A stretch of 64,000 bases of DNA from Spiroplasma endosymbiont of 'Nebria riversi' (lineage in GTDB: Bacteria; Bacillota_I; Bacilli_A; Mycoplasmatales; Nriv7): the NCBI RefSeq assembly GCF_018831625.1, contig NZ_CP065193.1:1350936-1414935 (forward strand), given 5' to 3'. The translations under genes and the position numbers were made by a program. Shown here in pieces: positions 8,927 to 20,763 of this stretch. The notes below the pieces were generated by a model. It ran no database searches. It saw only the letters and a list, made by a program, of their open reading frames with translations, and was not told the DNA's origin. The stretch's first letter is position 1, and each line of letters begins with the position of its first letter.

Positions 8927-9950
8927 ATGAAATATATTATTTCCCAAGCTGATTTAGCAGATTTAAAAGCAAAAATCCAAAGTTGATTAAGTGCTAATTG
9001 CCGTAATCCTTATTACTATAAAACTAAAAAACGCATTACTGCCTATTTAAATTTATGCACTTATTTTTATATGGAAGAAACTACTTTAACAAAACTTATT
9101 AAAAAATATTTTAAGAATGCAACGAGAACCTTTTATCGGTGGGCAGAAAAAATTATGACCGCTTATTATTCTGACAATTTAGATTTGTTATTGTTTAAAA
9201 CTACAAAACCACAAAATCTTAATTATCAATATAGTTTAAATTCTCGTGAAAAAGTATGTGATTTATATTTTGATTACAAAAATCTTCAAGCCGGTGGAAT
9301 GTGGTCTTTATTTAATAATTTAAAAATCGGTTTTCACGATATTAAAAATTCAGAAGTTCCAAAAAATATCAAAACTTTTTATCGTTGAATTAAATCCGAC
9401 CCTCGTTGAAAAGAATTAAAGCAGCAAAACAAACAAACAAAACTCCATTTTAAGCGTTATGAAGTCTCCGAGATTGGTCTTTTACAAATGGATGCTAAAA
9501 TAATTACTACATCAAATTTTATGGTTGATAAAAAATATTATATTTATGATTTCATTGACGAAATGACACGAATAGTATCTGGTTATGTTTATGATAGTTT
9601 AGGAACTAACAATGCTATTAATGCCGTGCAAAGAGCAATGAAAGATTTCGGCGAACTTGGTATAACAATTAAACGCCTTCGTACTGATAACGCCCCCGAA
9701 TTCACTACCACTAACTGAAGTAATAAAAAACCATACAAAGTAAAAGAAAGGCCTTTTACGACCTTTCTTTCAAAACGGAATTGTTCACGAAATCACACCA
9801 ATCCGTTCTCCTCAGAGCAATGGAAAGATTGAACGATTCCACCAACATTATAGCAAATTATTTTATGCTAAGGACAAAAAATTAAATCAAAATGAACTTC
9901 AACATTATATAAACAAATATTATTATTTTATAATTCAACGCCATCATATT
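8927..9950 (+). pseudogene. DDE transposase (unit 1), frameshifted
   Basis: Starts MKYIISQADLADLKAKIQSW. The first two catalytic positions (LQMDAK, RTDNAPEF) are intact. A 2-bp loss at about 9772 (TCAAAACGG instead of TCTAGGAACGG) shifts the frame before the catalytic Glu, and the 3' end dissolves into the patchwork region after 9930. Probably inactive. Confidence 0.8.
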
Positions 9951-10540
9951 GTCGTTCCTAATTCAATTTTGAAGATTTTGAATATGGTTTTAAATAATTA
10001 TGATTATAATGATTTTTCATAAAAAATTTAAACTTGTTGTACTTGTTCCAATTAAAGTGATTGTACTAAAAAACTTAACTTTCCTATTTTTCTTATTACT
10101 TCACGAAATTCAATATTACCATCAAATCCTTGTTGATGACCTATTTGCATTTCCGTTAAAAGTTATTTTCATCATTATTTATAGTAATTTCTTGTGGCAA
10201 AAGATTGTTTGTTTTAATTTTTCCATAATTTCAAGTACCTAAAAAGATGATGAACAATTATTACCAACTGCAATAACTAAAAATGATGGTGAATATCAGT
10301 ATAATCAGTTTCGAGTAAACTAAATTATTTGATGAACAACGCCTTTATTTTGATAAATTTAATTACAGTTACTTATATTGAGTGCCAATTTTTAATTTCT
10401 TTGATGATAATTTTAAAATCATGAGTTAAATTTAAATTATATTAAATGTTTTTTAACAAAATTGTACAATTAGTTTATGTCTCAAAAATTCATATCCTTA
10501 TCCTGTTATGATTGATAAAGTTATTTTTATTTAACTTTCC
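9950..10540. other. Patchwork of viral fragments with many small indels
   Basis: In order: end of a transposase, about 60 bp of the lipoprotein gene (equivalent to 11860-11935), the spacer and 3' end of the toxin gene on the opposite strand (equivalent to 755-980), then the middle of ORF1. Each piece is clearly recognisable but carries far more single-base gaps than copies a few kb away. This is either an old recombination scar or a collapsed-assembly artefact. Confidence 0.6.
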
Positions 10541-11613
10541 TTTTCTAGTTTTGGTGATGTTATTACTATAAAAACTGAGCACGGTAGTATTGTGGGTAAT
10601 AATGAGTTTTTAGAAAATGGTAAATCGCTTTGAAAATCTGGCTCACGAACAAGTTTTGGAGGAGATTTTATTAATACCTTTTTTGGACAAGTTAATTATT
10701 ATGGTAATACTTTCCATTTTTTACGCTATGATGATAAATTAAAAACTGATTTTAAAGATTTTATGCTTTATTATCAAAAGATTTAACTATTGATTTTATT
10801 AATTTTATTTAACAAAATTTATAAAGTTTTAGGTGAGTTTTTTGTGCAATTCTTTTATGCGAGTTTTGATACAGATGCCTCTACTTATGTAGAATTAGAT
10901 TACAAAGGAATGCAACAAATTCCTAAAAATGTTTTACAAATGGGTTTTTTCTATCGTTCCTTAATTACCTTTTATCCCAAACAGTATTTAATTAATTTTG
11001 ATTCAACAATAGAAAATAGTAAGAATATGATTTTTCGTTCGTATTTTTTTGTGAAAGATAAACAAATTGCTAATGATTTTAAAACTGGTAAAAGTTCTTA
11101 TCAAATAGATTTTAATGTGTTAAAAGCATATGATAACCAATTATGGAATGTTACTAGCAATAAATTGCATTTTTACAACGCTAAAGTTGATGTCATGTAT
11201 GGGATTAATATTTTTACGCTAACTTTTCCACTATATAAAAAGAAAAATGAAAGTACTGAATATCATTATTCTTTATACGATTTTAACATTTTGAATTCAA
11301 CGGCTTTTATTGGTGGCGGCATAAGCGGTAATGTGGATGATTTAATTCCAACACCCAACTCTGTTCTTATTGAGGTTTATTTAGTGCCGTATCTTGTGGT
11401 ATTCAGCACGCTTCTGTTAGTATCTTAAATTGATTACTTGGTCTTTCTGGGATTAATCTTTTAATTCGCCCCATTGCTGATATTGCTAAAACAACGATTA
11501 ATTTTACCAAAACTGCCTTTCCGGTATTTGAAGTTATTCCGGCGTTTCAGATGTTATTTGAATTTGTAGTACCATTAGCAATTTTGTTAATGATATTAAA
11601 AAAGTTTTCTTAA
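10226..11613 (+). pseudogene. ORF1 adsorption protein C-terminal part (unit 2)
   Basis: It begins after the variable domain, at the hinge (DDEQLLPTAITKNDGEY), so signal peptide and N-domain are missing. Indels and a stop lie before 10790. A frameshift near 11361 (CAACTCTGTTC for CAACTGTTC) interrupts the part after GGGISGN. The terminal membrane helix is present. Unit 2 lacks all genes from the early gene to the 127-aa protein. Confidence 0.75.
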
Positions 11614-11638
11614 ATGTTTCTAATATTTTTATATAAAA

Positions 11639-11663
11639 TATAATTCCTTTGAAAGGAGGATTT
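11639..11663 (+). promoter_or_regulatory. Local promoter and ribosome site of the lipoprotein gene (unit 2)
   Basis: TATAAT at 11639-11644 is followed by CCTTTGAAAGGAGG, which holds both a small inverted repeat (CCTTT/AAAGG) and the SD. The block lies between ORF1 and the lipoprotein in units 2-6 and is missing in unit 1, suggesting the lipoprotein can be expressed independently of the virus operon. Confidence 0.55.
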
Positions 11664-11669
11664 TTATTT

Positions 11670-12122
11670 ATGTGAAAATTTTTATCAGCTTTAAATTTAA
11701 TGTGTGTAGTGTTTATTTCTGGATGTAGTAAAAATATCAGTAATTTTAAAAAATATGATTTATCATTTCCTGAAATTTCAAATAGCTATTTAACGATTAT
11801 TCGTAATTTTGATAGTGTGACTGGTATAAATATTAGTGATGTTAAAAATCAATTACCCTCTGATATTGTTGTTCCTAATTCTGATTTTGAAGATTTTGAA
11901 TATGGTTTTAAATATTATGATTATAATGATTTTTCAACCAGAATAAAAGTTAGAGATTTTTATAAATCTAATGCGACAAGAGTTGTTAAAGATAGCTTTC
12001 CTATTGTTTCTTATTATGAGAAATATTTTATTGATAAACTTGTTGATGTTAAAATTACATTTTCTAATCAAAATTATTATCAGAACTGAGTTATAACATC
12101 TTTTTCTGCCAAAATGCTTTAG
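11670..12122 (+). CDS. Surface lipoprotein carrying an ORF1-type N-domain, 150 aa (unit 2)
   Basis: ATG TGA start (MWKFLSALNL), lipobox FISGC, then a domain of about 115 residues beginning LSFPEISNSYLTIIRNFD and ending with the family pattern KYFIDKLVDVKITF and SFSAK. The other lipoproteins show the same end pattern (FYFIDNLINFKVF, FYVIDTLVDVKIS), and each matches the N-domain of ORF1 in its own unit. Here the partner domain in units 1 and 2 has been deleted, leaving only a stub. The frame is intact, with promoter and SD. Role proposed: membrane-anchored copy of the phage receptor-binding domain. Confidence 0.8.
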
Positions 12123-12141
12123 TAATTTAATAACCATTCTT

Positions 12142-12171
12142 GAAAATCGTATTATAAAAAATACGATTTTC
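12142..12171 (+). terminator. Hairpin before transposase (unit 2)
   Basis: GAAAATCGTATT/AATACGATTTTC, 12-bp perfect stem, loop ATAAAA. It sits between the lipoprotein stop and the transposase SD. Confidence 0.55.
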
Positions 12172-12191
12172 TTAATTTAAGGAGTTTAAAA

Positions 12192-13418
12192 ATGAAATAT
12201 ATTATTTCCCAAGCTGATTTAGCAGATTTAAAAGCAAAAATCCAAAGTTGATTAAGTGCTAATTGCCGTAATCCTTATTACTATAAAACTAAAAAACGCA
12301 TTACTGCCTATTTAAATTTATGCACTTATTTTTATATGGAAGAAACTACTTTAACAAAACTTATTAAAAAATATTTTAAGAATGCAACGAGAACCTTTTA
12401 TCGGTGGGCAGAAAAAATTATGACCGCTTATTATTCTGACAATTTAGATTTGTTATTGTTTAAAACTACAAAACCACAAAATCTTAATTATCAATATAGT
12501 TTAAATTCTCGTGAAAAAGTATGTGATTTATATTTTGATTACAAAAATCTTCAAGCCGGTGGAATGTGGTCTTTATTTAATAATTTAAAAATCGGTTTTC
12601 ACGATGTTGAAAATTCAAAAATTCCAAAAAATATCAAAACTTTTTATCGCTGAATTAAATCTGACCCTCGTTGAAAAGAATTAAAACAGCAAATTAAACA
12701 AACAAAATGCCATTTTAAGCGTTATGAAGTCTCCGAGATTGGTCTTTTACAAATGGATGCTAAAATTATTACTACATCAAATTTTATGGTTGATAAAAAA
12801 TATTATATTTATGATTTCATTGACGAAATGACACGAATAGTATCTGGTTATGTTTATGATAGTTTAGGAACTAACAATGCTATTAATGCCGTGCAAAGAG
12901 CAATGAAAGATTTCGGCGAACTTGGTATAACAATTAAACGCCTTCGTACTGATAACGCCCCCGAATTCACTACCACTAACTGAAGTAATAAAAAACCATA
13001 CAAAGTAAAAGAAAGGCCTTTTATGACCTTTCTTTCTAGGAACGGAATTGTTCACGAAATCACACCAATCCGTTCTCCTCAGAGCAATGGAAAGATTGAA
13101 CGATTCCACCAACATTATAGCAAATTATTTTATGCTAAGGACAAAAAATTAAATCAAAATGAACTTCAACATTATTTAAACAAATATTATTACTTTTACA
13201 ATTTTGAACGCCGTCATTCACCAATATTACCATCAAATCCTTTGTTTAATGACCTATTTGCACTTCCGTTAAAAGTTATGCTTTCATCATTATTTATAGT
13301 AATTTCTTGTGGCAAAAGATTGTATTGTTTTAATTTTTCCATAATTTCTTTAATTAAAATTTTAAATGATTTTTCTTCATTACTTGTGTTTGTTATTTGT
13401 GAAATAATTTCACCATAA
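12192..13418 (+). CDS. DDE transposase fused to antisense toxin sequence (unit 2)
   Basis: The frame is open from MKYIISQADL through all three catalytic positions (LQMDAK, RTDNAPEF, QSNGKIERFH). At about 13219, after FERRHS, a deletion of about 180 bp joins it to the toxin gene read on the wrong strand, so the natural C-terminus of about 20 residues is replaced by about 65 unrelated residues (ILPSNPLFNDLF onward). The DDE core is complete, so activity is possible. SD TAAGGAG. Confidence 0.75.
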
Positions 13419-15027
13419 ATATTTTGTTTTAAATTTAATGTTACTTGTGCCGAAACTTCTTCTAATGAAGCAATAACTTTAATTTTTTTATTTGGTTCAA
13501 CCGCAATTTCTTGCGACGGCAATTCTACTTCTAAAGATGTTTTATGTTCTTGCGTTTTACTATTTGAAAAATCAAATGTATTACTTAAAGTTTTTGTTTC
13601 TGAAGATGTATTTGCTTTGGAAGAACCATAATTGCCTCCAACTCCGGCAGTAGCAGAAACTTCTGCAAAAGGTCATATTTCTCCACTTGCACTTAATTCA
13701 ATACTTCAATTATGTTCCATACTTGAAGTAGAAGTTTGTTCCGTTCTTTTTTCTTCACTGTTTGTTTTACTTAAACCTGTAGTAATTTGAGAATTTATAG
13801 TTGTTTCTTTTGTATATTTACAACTTGGTGTTTTCATATTCTGTTTTGCAGATAAATTATGAAATAATGTGGTTGTTACAAAACAAATACTTTTACTATT
13901 TTTATTGTATGTTGTTTAAATACTTTTTGTTACTGTTACATTTGAATATATTAGATTATTTGTATTAATATCTTTAATTTCTTTTATAGTAATTCCTTGA
14001 TTTTTATCTCTAAAACTTAAAAATATTCCTTTTTTAATTAATTCATCTAAATTAATAATTTTATTTTGTTTATTATCTATTACATAGTAAATTTTCTTTT
14101 TATCAAAATATTTATTACTATTATTTTTTGCTTTTATTGTAGCTGATGTATTTTTTTTATTAATTACTTCTAATTGCAAAATATCTAAATTAGGATTTAA
14201 AAATTTAATTCATTCAAAATAGCTGTATCACTATTTTTATTAATATTTTCTAAATTAATTATTTTAATTAATTTATTTAAATCTTGTCTGATTGAAAAAG
14301 AAACTTTTTTATTGCCGCAATAAGAAGAGCTATTATTTTTTGCTTTAATTGTAGCTGATGTATTTGTTTTATTAATTACTTCTAATTGTGAAGTATCTAA
14401 ATTAGAATTTTTGAATTTTACTACTGTTAGAATTGTATTTTGATTATTATCATTTAAAGCCCCTAAACTAGTATTTTTAATAAATTCTTCAATATTTTCA
14501 AATTTATTGCTAGGGCAACTATTAAAACATTGTAATGCTACACTATTTTTGTTTAATTGCCCATCATCCCAAATTTCCATGTAAAGTCCATAATTTATTT
14601 TTGAAGACATATATTTATTATTAATCACCGAAAAATCATTCCATATAGCTTTAGCAATTTTCCAATATTCACCTCTAGAACATTCATTTTCATTAAAAGC
14701 TATATTGTCAATTATATTAATAAACTTAGGTTTAAATATATCATAATTACTACTTTCGTTATATATTTTTTGAATTTTTATTCAATTTTCTCTAGAAAAT
14801 CAAGGTCAATAGTTACATTTGCCACTTCAAAAACACTGTCTATTTATTCTGTTTTCATTACGCGATTGACTGTTTCAGCTTCTTTTACTTCTATTTAAAT
14901 TTTCTAAATTATTTGTTTGTAAATAATTAACTTCATTTTTTGCTGGAGTTGGTGCATTTCCAAGAATTCCCGACATTCCGCTTCCTGCTATTGTGATTGT
15001 TCCTAAGAATCCTAGTAATTTTTTCAT
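13214..15027 (-). pseudogene. Second copy of the ETX/MTX2-like toxin (unit 2), frameshifted
   Basis: Nearly identical to 832-2658, with the same signal peptide and spiralin-like repeats. Lesions differ: a lost A in an A-run near 14200 shifts the frame, TAA lies near 13918, and the last residues are removed by the fusion with the transposase. The codon that is TAA in the unit 0 copy is GAA here. Together the two copies define one ancestral 608-aa gene. Confidence 0.65.
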
Positions 15028-15523
15028 ATTAATTAACTTCCTTTTCGTGAATTTTTACTAATTAATAAAATTTACCAAATAATCAACAACTTTTCTCCAA
15101 AAAATTAATCTGTAATTTCTTTACCTTGAATTTTATAATTTATCATTCCTTTTTTAAAAAAATGCTTGTACTTGTCATAAGTCTGTGGTATATTACAAGT
15201 TTATTTAAAGGCTTGTAGAAACCATATACATATGACAAGATTTTGGTTTCTACAAACTTGCTGTTAATTAATAAATAAATACGAGCTCATTTATTTATTA
15301 CAAGAAATATAAGGTTAAATTAATATTTATTATTTTTAGTTATGCCTTGTATTTTTTTTGTGCCTTGATAGTAATAAACTAAGTTAATTAGTAAACGAAG
15401 TTTACTAACAAATTTTGTTAAACATAAATGTTTAAAAAAATAAATATTTAACTTAGTTAGATAACTAAGCTAAATATAACTTAGTTTAATATAACTAAAT
15501 ATATTTGTAAGGAAGGTATGTAT
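15028..15523 (+). promoter_or_regulatory. Origin/control region of unit 3
   Basis: About 500 bp without genes. The left part holds the leader of the minus-strand toxin gene. Then TTGTAC-17-TATATT (15166-15194), hairpin A (15215-15253), the AT-rich hairpin B (about 15271-15300) and the AACTTAGTT palindrome block. No MITE is inserted here, which gives the uninterrupted reference for units 1 and 4. Confidence 0.65.
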
Positions 15524-15847
15524 GTGAGAAATATTGAAAATATTTTTTTAAATACTAAAAAATATCTTTTAAAAGAAACACAAAACGCAATTCTTATTAA
15601 AGCACCAGAAATTCCGTGATTTAGTAATCCTATTGGTATTTGATTTTCAAAACGATTTGTTTATAAAGGCAAATATGAAAATTCTATTTGTATTGGAATA
15701 ATTAGAAATGGTGAATATCAGTTGGTTTCAGTTAATAAAAAAGAGCAGGAGTCTAATTTGATTATAGGACAAGAATTGTTAAATTTTTTTATTGCTGAAA
15801 AAGAGAACGATAAAAAGGATGTAAGTTTTAATTATTTTAAAAATTAA
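15524..15847 (+). CDS. Plectrovirus early protein (unit 3)
   Basis: GTG start as in unit 1 (ATG at 15518 is too close to the SD). VRNIENIFLNTKKYLLKE, 107 aa, intact; almost identical to the unit 1 copy. Confidence 0.75.
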
Positions 15848-15934
15848 TTTTAAAGGTTTTTTAAGGCGCCTTAAGAATAGAGGTAAAAAAAATACAACAC
15901 ACCACACCATCTTGGTTGATGTTTATGGTGGCAA

Positions 15935-15965
15935 AGCGGCGCGGAAAGCGTATGCTCCGCCCGCT
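15935..15965 (+). other. Covarying GC-rich hairpin (unit 3)
   Basis: AGCGG/CCGCT outer arms with the same inner AGC-GTAT-GCT stem-loop as unit 1. Confidence 0.6.
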
Positions 15966-16050
15966 AGTTATGGATGAGTTGAGTTATTTAACTAAGTTAT
16001 TGCATTTTTTTGATTTGATGTAGTAAAAAAATAGTTTTGGAGTTTTAGAA

Positions 16051-16227
16051 ATGAAAATGTGAGTTAGTGTGGATGAACCACCTAAAAATTATTGTCGAAA
16101 GTTTATATATTCTATTAATAAAAAAACTGGATTAGAACAAAAATTTTGAGCGTCTAAATCTGCAGTTGAATCTGTTAGAACTGATTTAGTCGGTGATAAT
16201 TGACTTTGTGTTGATATTGCATATTAA
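16051..16227 (+). CDS. Small conserved viral protein, 58 aa (unit 3)
   Basis: MKMWVSVDEPPKNYCRKF variant, ending LCVDIAY; slightly shorter C-terminus than in units 1 and 6. SD GGAG 11 bases upstream. Confidence 0.7.
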
Positions 16228-16257
16228 AAAGATTAGAAAATTAAGGAGAAAAGAAAG

Positions 16258-16470
16258 ATGAGTATATTTGGATTAGTATTTTTTACGATTTTAACATTAT
16301 TACTAGCATATTATATTGCGGTTAATATTTATCGGTTTTTTAAAGATAAAAAGAAATATGGTAGTGAAGCAAAACAGCTACCAAAAGATTTTACTTATGC
16401 ACAACGAATATTTATTGCAAAGTTTAAGCGAAATTTATTAGAACAAGATGAAAAAGAAATTAAAAAGTAG
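16258..16470 (+). CDS. Small membrane protein, 70 aa (unit 3)
   Basis: One N-terminal transmembrane helix and a Lys-rich tail; intact, differing from unit 1 at a few tail residues (QLPKDFTYAQR). Confidence 0.8.
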   Translation: MSIFGLVFFTILTLLLAYYIAVNIYRFFKDKKKYGSEAKQLPKDFTYAQRIFIAKFKRNLLEQDEKEIKK

Positions 16471-16479
16471 GTTTAGAAA

Positions 16480-16629
16480 ATGTTTAAAAAAATAATTATT
16501 GAGTTAATTGAATTAATTTATCCGACTGCCGATTTACCACCCCAAGTTGTATTTTTGTTTTCAATTTTAATAATTGTAATGCTCTTCTCCACAATTATTT
16601 TTCTACTCTTTTGACCTTTTAAGCGGTAA
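16480..16629 (+). CDS. Small membrane protein, 49 aa (unit 3)
   Basis: Intact single-span protein MFKKIIIELIELIYP, ending FLLFWPFKR. Confidence 0.75.
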
Positions 16630-16634
16630 TTATT

Positions 16635-16865
16635 ATGTTTTTAGTTGCTTGAAAAGATTTAGATTGAGAAATGACAAAATTGTATTTTTGAGATTTATTT
16701 ATCCAAATTACAACTATTCCGGCGTGAGTTTCTGGTAAAGAAATTGATTTAATGAAAGAACCACTTTGACTTTTAATAGCAAATATTGCGTTTTGAATGG
16801 TATTAGTATTCATCGTCTTATTTATGTTTATTTTATTTTATAAGGTTAAATCATATTTTGTTTAG
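16635..16865 (+). CDS. Small membrane protein, 76 aa (unit 3)
   Basis: Intact. Trp-rich N-terminal half (MFLVAWKDLDWEMTKLYFW), then a single transmembrane helix and KVKSYFV end. One residue shorter than unit 1, in the variable loop between the halves. Confidence 0.75.
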
Positions 16866-16880
16866 AAAGGGGGTGATTAT

Positions 16881-17126
16881 ATGTTTAGAATTTTTCTTGA
16901 TGGAGCAACAACACCACCAGTAGCAATTACTGGTGAACAAGCGGTTACTAACTTATGAAAAGCATTAATTAAAGCATTTGGTAATATTTGAACTGATATT
17001 ATTGGTGGTAATATGCCAAATGTCGTTAATTTCTTTGCTACATATTGAGTTTTCTTGCTTGGTGTGATTATTGGTTTATTTTTAATCGCTTTCAAAATGT
17101 TTGAAAAATTAATGCCCGGCAGATAG
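16881..17126 (+). CDS. Major coat protein candidate, 81 aa (unit 3)
   Basis: Strong SD GAAAGGGGGTGAT. N-terminus MFRIFLDGATTPPVAITG is specific to units 3 and 6; the remainder is identical to unit 1, including the coat transmembrane helix. Confidence 0.8.
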
Positions 17127-17157
17127 TAATAAAAATAAAGAAAGTGTGATTTAAGTG

Positions 17158-18147
17158 ATGCTATTGTTTAAAAAAATAAATTTAAGATTATATGATTTTG
17201 TCGCTTTAAATCGCACTTTATTTATTTTTGCGTGATTTTATGGTGCGATTTTGCATTATTATAATCCGCAAAGTTGACGAATGTTATTTGATATTATTTA
17301 TTTATTAATTGCTTTGTATATTCTATATACTAAAATTTCTCATTTCTTTGCTCGTCGAAGTTTTATTAATTTCTTATTAAATTCGCCTCTAAATTTAGTA
17401 ATTGGTGCCTTAGGGACTGGAAAAACCGCTTTAATGGTTTTAGCTTTTTACTTATTAAGTGGTTGAAAAACGATTTCTACTTTTCCAATTACGGATAAAC
17501 AAATGCTTTCATTAGGGCATATGTCTTTATTGGATTATAATTATCCGATATTAGAAGAAAAGCATTTGCTGTTATGAGATGAAACTAACTTATTTTTAGA
17601 AGGAACTGACTATAAAGAAAATGATAGGGTAACCCAGGGTTTACAAGAATATTTCGCTTCGGCTCGCCAATTTACCCATATCGTATTAGCAAGCGGACAA
17701 CGAGCCGAACATATATGAGTTAAAGTTCGTGATATTGCGAATTCAATAATTGTTGGCATTAGAAAAAAACCAGTTAGCATCTTTCGTCCTTATTTACAAG
17801 TTATTTATGGTACTTTTAAATCGGTAAGCGAATACGAACAATGACGTTTAACTCTGATTAATGCTAAAAATGATAAAAAAGGTCGCAAAATCAAGTATCG
17901 TAGCATTCCGGAATTAGATATTTATTTCTTTAAATTGAAAATTCCGATGTCAATTTTAAACCTTTACGATAATAAATATTTATCATTCTTGCGTGAATTA
18001 AGTAATCGTGCTTTGAATGATAATTATCAACATAAATTTTGAAATGATAATGTAATGGATATTGAAGCATTAGAATATTTAAAAATGGAAAAATTCAGTA
18101 AGATACTTACTAAGTTAAAAAATAATCTGAAGAAGAAAAACAAGTAA
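17158..18147 (+). CDS. Zot/pI-like assembly ATPase, 329 aa (unit 3)
   Basis: Intact, with Walker A GALGTGKT and Walker B LLLWDET. An in-frame GTG lies 3 bases before the chosen ATG. One of only two full-length frames with an unaltered P-loop in the window (the other is unit 1). Confidence 0.85.
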
Positions 18148-18160
18148 AGGAGTTTAAAAA

Positions 18161-18487
18161 ATGGAAAACTTAGAAAAAATGGCTAGTTTGATTGGCGATA
18201 TGTTTTATAAAGTTTTTGATTTAATTTGAACTTTAACCATTCCTGGAACAGATATTCGCATTATTATTTTTCCGCTAATTATGCTTGTGATAAATCTTGT
18301 AATTGGTGGCATTTTAGGTATTCATATTGAACGACCAAAAGTTGGTTTTCGTAAAAAATATCGAAAATCAGTTGCTAATTGAGGAGCTAAGAAAAAATCA
18401 TCTAGTGGTTCAATTAAGAAATTCAGTGGTAATAGCCCTAAAAATAGACCGTGAGTTAATCAACATGGACGGCAAATAAAAAGGTAG
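18161..18487 (+). CDS. Basic membrane protein, 108 aa (unit 3)
   Basis: Intact. Hydrophobic middle and Lys/Arg/Ser tail as in unit 1. Confidence 0.75.
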
Positions 18488-18496
18488 GTTTAGAAA

Positions 18497-18751
18497 ATGT
18501 TTAAATTAATAATATTATTTATTCTTGTTTCTGTTTTTTCTATTTTTGCTTTAGGTGATTTTTTAGGTTTATGAGCCTATGTGCGTGAGGGTTTAGAATA
18601 TTTTAATAAAGTTTTATCAAAAAATATTAAAATTTTAGATTTGTTTAAACCAATGATAAGGTTATTTTCCCAACATCCGATTTTCCAAATTTTAGGAACG
18701 ATTTGTATTTTATCAACAATATATTTAATTTTAAGAGGACCTACTGAATAA
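18497..18751 (+). CDS. Membrane protein, 84 aa (unit 3)
   Basis: Same family as the 81-aa protein of unit 1 but with a different last few residues (ILRGPTE), caused by a small change at the 3' end. Two hydrophobic ends are retained. Confidence 0.7.
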
Positions 18752-18778
18752 AAAAAATACTTTGAAAGGAGTTAAAAA

Positions 18779-20707
18779 ATGAAAAAGTTAAATAAAATAT
18801 TAAGTATTAAATGATTTAAAAGCATTTTAGGTTTTATACATTTTTTTATTATACTTCATAGTGTTGTTTTTGATACAAAACAACCACCAAAACCTAATAT
18901 CGAACAATTCTTTATGAAACGACAAAAATGAGCTATAAACCCCAATCAATGTGGTGAAAGTTGTGAATTAGAGTTTTCCAAGATTGGTAAAAGTGCTTGA
19001 ATAATTAGTCGTTATGGTCAGGATTCATATCATTTAGAAATTGATGCTACTGATTTAAAGCTTTCTAGTGATTTTGATATTCAAATAGGTAATGGCGATT
19101 TTGTTTAAAGACCAGCCCTTCAATTATTTGTTGACAAAGATAGTGCTGGTTATAATCAAATTAATAACTTTTATCGTTCTAATGGTTCTTATAAGTCCAA
19201 GACTTTTAAAGAATTTTATTTTATTGATAATTTAATTAATTTTAAAGTATTTCTTAATAAAAAAGTTCCACAAGGTCTTAACACGAAAATGTTTCATATC
19301 ACTTCATTCTCAGCGGAAATGCCTCCTTTACCTGAAAAAGATAACGAGCAATTATTACCAACAGTAATAACTAAAAATGATGGTGAATATCAGTATAATC
19401 AGTTTCAAGATAAACTTAATTATTTAATGATACAACGCCGAGATTTTGATAAATTTAATTATAGTTATTTATATTGAGTGCCAATTTTTAATTTCTTTGA
19501 TGATAATTTTAAATATATGAGTGAAATTTCAATTAAATTAAATGGTTTTAAACAAAATAGTAAATTTAGTTTAAATCGCAAAAATTCATATCCGTCTGGT
19601 TTTATTGAAGAAGTTATTTTTAGAGAACTTTCCTTTTCTAGTTTTGGTGATGTTATTACTATAAAAACTGAGCATGGTAGCATTGTGAGTTATAATGAGT
19701 TTTTAGAAAATGGTAAATCGCTTTGAAAATCTGGCTCGCGAACAAGTTTTGGAGAAGATTTTATTAATACCTTTTTTGGACAAGTTAATTATTATGATAA
19801 TACTTTTCATTTTCTACGTTACGATGATAAATTAAAGATTAATTTTAAAGATTTTATGTTTTATTACCAAAAAGATTTAACTATTGATTTCATTAATGAT
19901 TTATTTAATAAACTTTATAAATATTTAGGTGAGTATTTTGTACAATTATTTTATGCGAGTTTTGACACAGATGCTTCTACTTTTGTAGAATTAGATTACA
20001 AAGGAATGCAACAAATTCCTAAAAATGTTTTACAAATGGGTTTTTTCTATCGTTCCTTAATTACCTTTTATCCCAAACAGTATTTAATTAACTTTGGTTC
20101 AACAATCGAAAATAGTAAGAATATGATTTTTCGTTCCTATTTCTTTGTTAAAGATAAACAAATTGCCAATGGTTTTAATACTGGTAAAAGTTCTTATCAA
20201 ATAGATTTTAATGTGTTAAAAGCATATGATAACCAATTATGAAACGCGACTAGTGATAAACTGCATTTTTATAATGCTAAAGTCGATGTAATGTATGGAA
20301 TTAATATTTTTACACTGACTTTCCCGCTATATAAAAAGAAAAATGAAAGCACTGAATATCATTATTCTTTATACGATTTTAATATTTTGAATTCAACAGC
20401 TTTTATTGGTGGCGGAATAAGTGGTAATACGGATGATTTAATTCCTACACCCAACTGTTTTTATTGGGGTTTATTTAGTGCCATATCTTGTGGTATTCAG
20501 CACGCTTCTGTTAGTGTGTTGAATTGATTACTTGGTCTTTCAGGGATTAATCTTTTAATTCGCCCCCTTGCGGATATTGCCAAAACAACAATTAATTTTA
20601 CCAAAACTGCCTTTCCGGTGTTTGAAGTTATTCCAGCATTTCAGATGTTATTTGAATTTGTAGTGCCCTTAGCAATTTTGCTAATGATATTAAAAAAGTT
20701 TTCTTAA
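18779..20707 (+). pseudogene. 127-aa membrane protein fused in frame to ORF1; one nonsense codon (unit 3)
   Basis: A deletion of about 350 bp joins the first 30 codons of the 127-aa protein (MKKLNKILSIKWFKS, first membrane span) to ORF1 at FDTKQPPKPN, exactly replacing the ORF1 signal peptide by another hydrophobic segment. The fused frame runs 643 codons to TAA at 20705-20707 and is broken only by TAA at 19106-19108, where the unit 3 lipoprotein has CAA. Domains: membrane span, Cys pair, variable N-domain (FSKIGKSAWIISRYGQ to FHITSFSAE), proline/acidic hinge (PPLPEKDNEQ), conserved body of about 400 aa, C-terminal membrane helix. Confidence 0.75.
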
Positions 20708-20732
20708 ATGTTTCCAATATTTTTATATAAAA

Positions 20733-20755
20733 TATAATTCTTTTCGAAAGGAGTA
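20733..20755 (+). promoter_or_regulatory. Local promoter and ribosome site of the lipoprotein gene (unit 3)
   Basis: TATAAT (20733-20738) followed by CTTTTCGAAAGGAG, containing the SD within a small TTTCGAAA palindrome. Confidence 0.5.
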
Positions 20756-20763
20756 TTTTTGAT

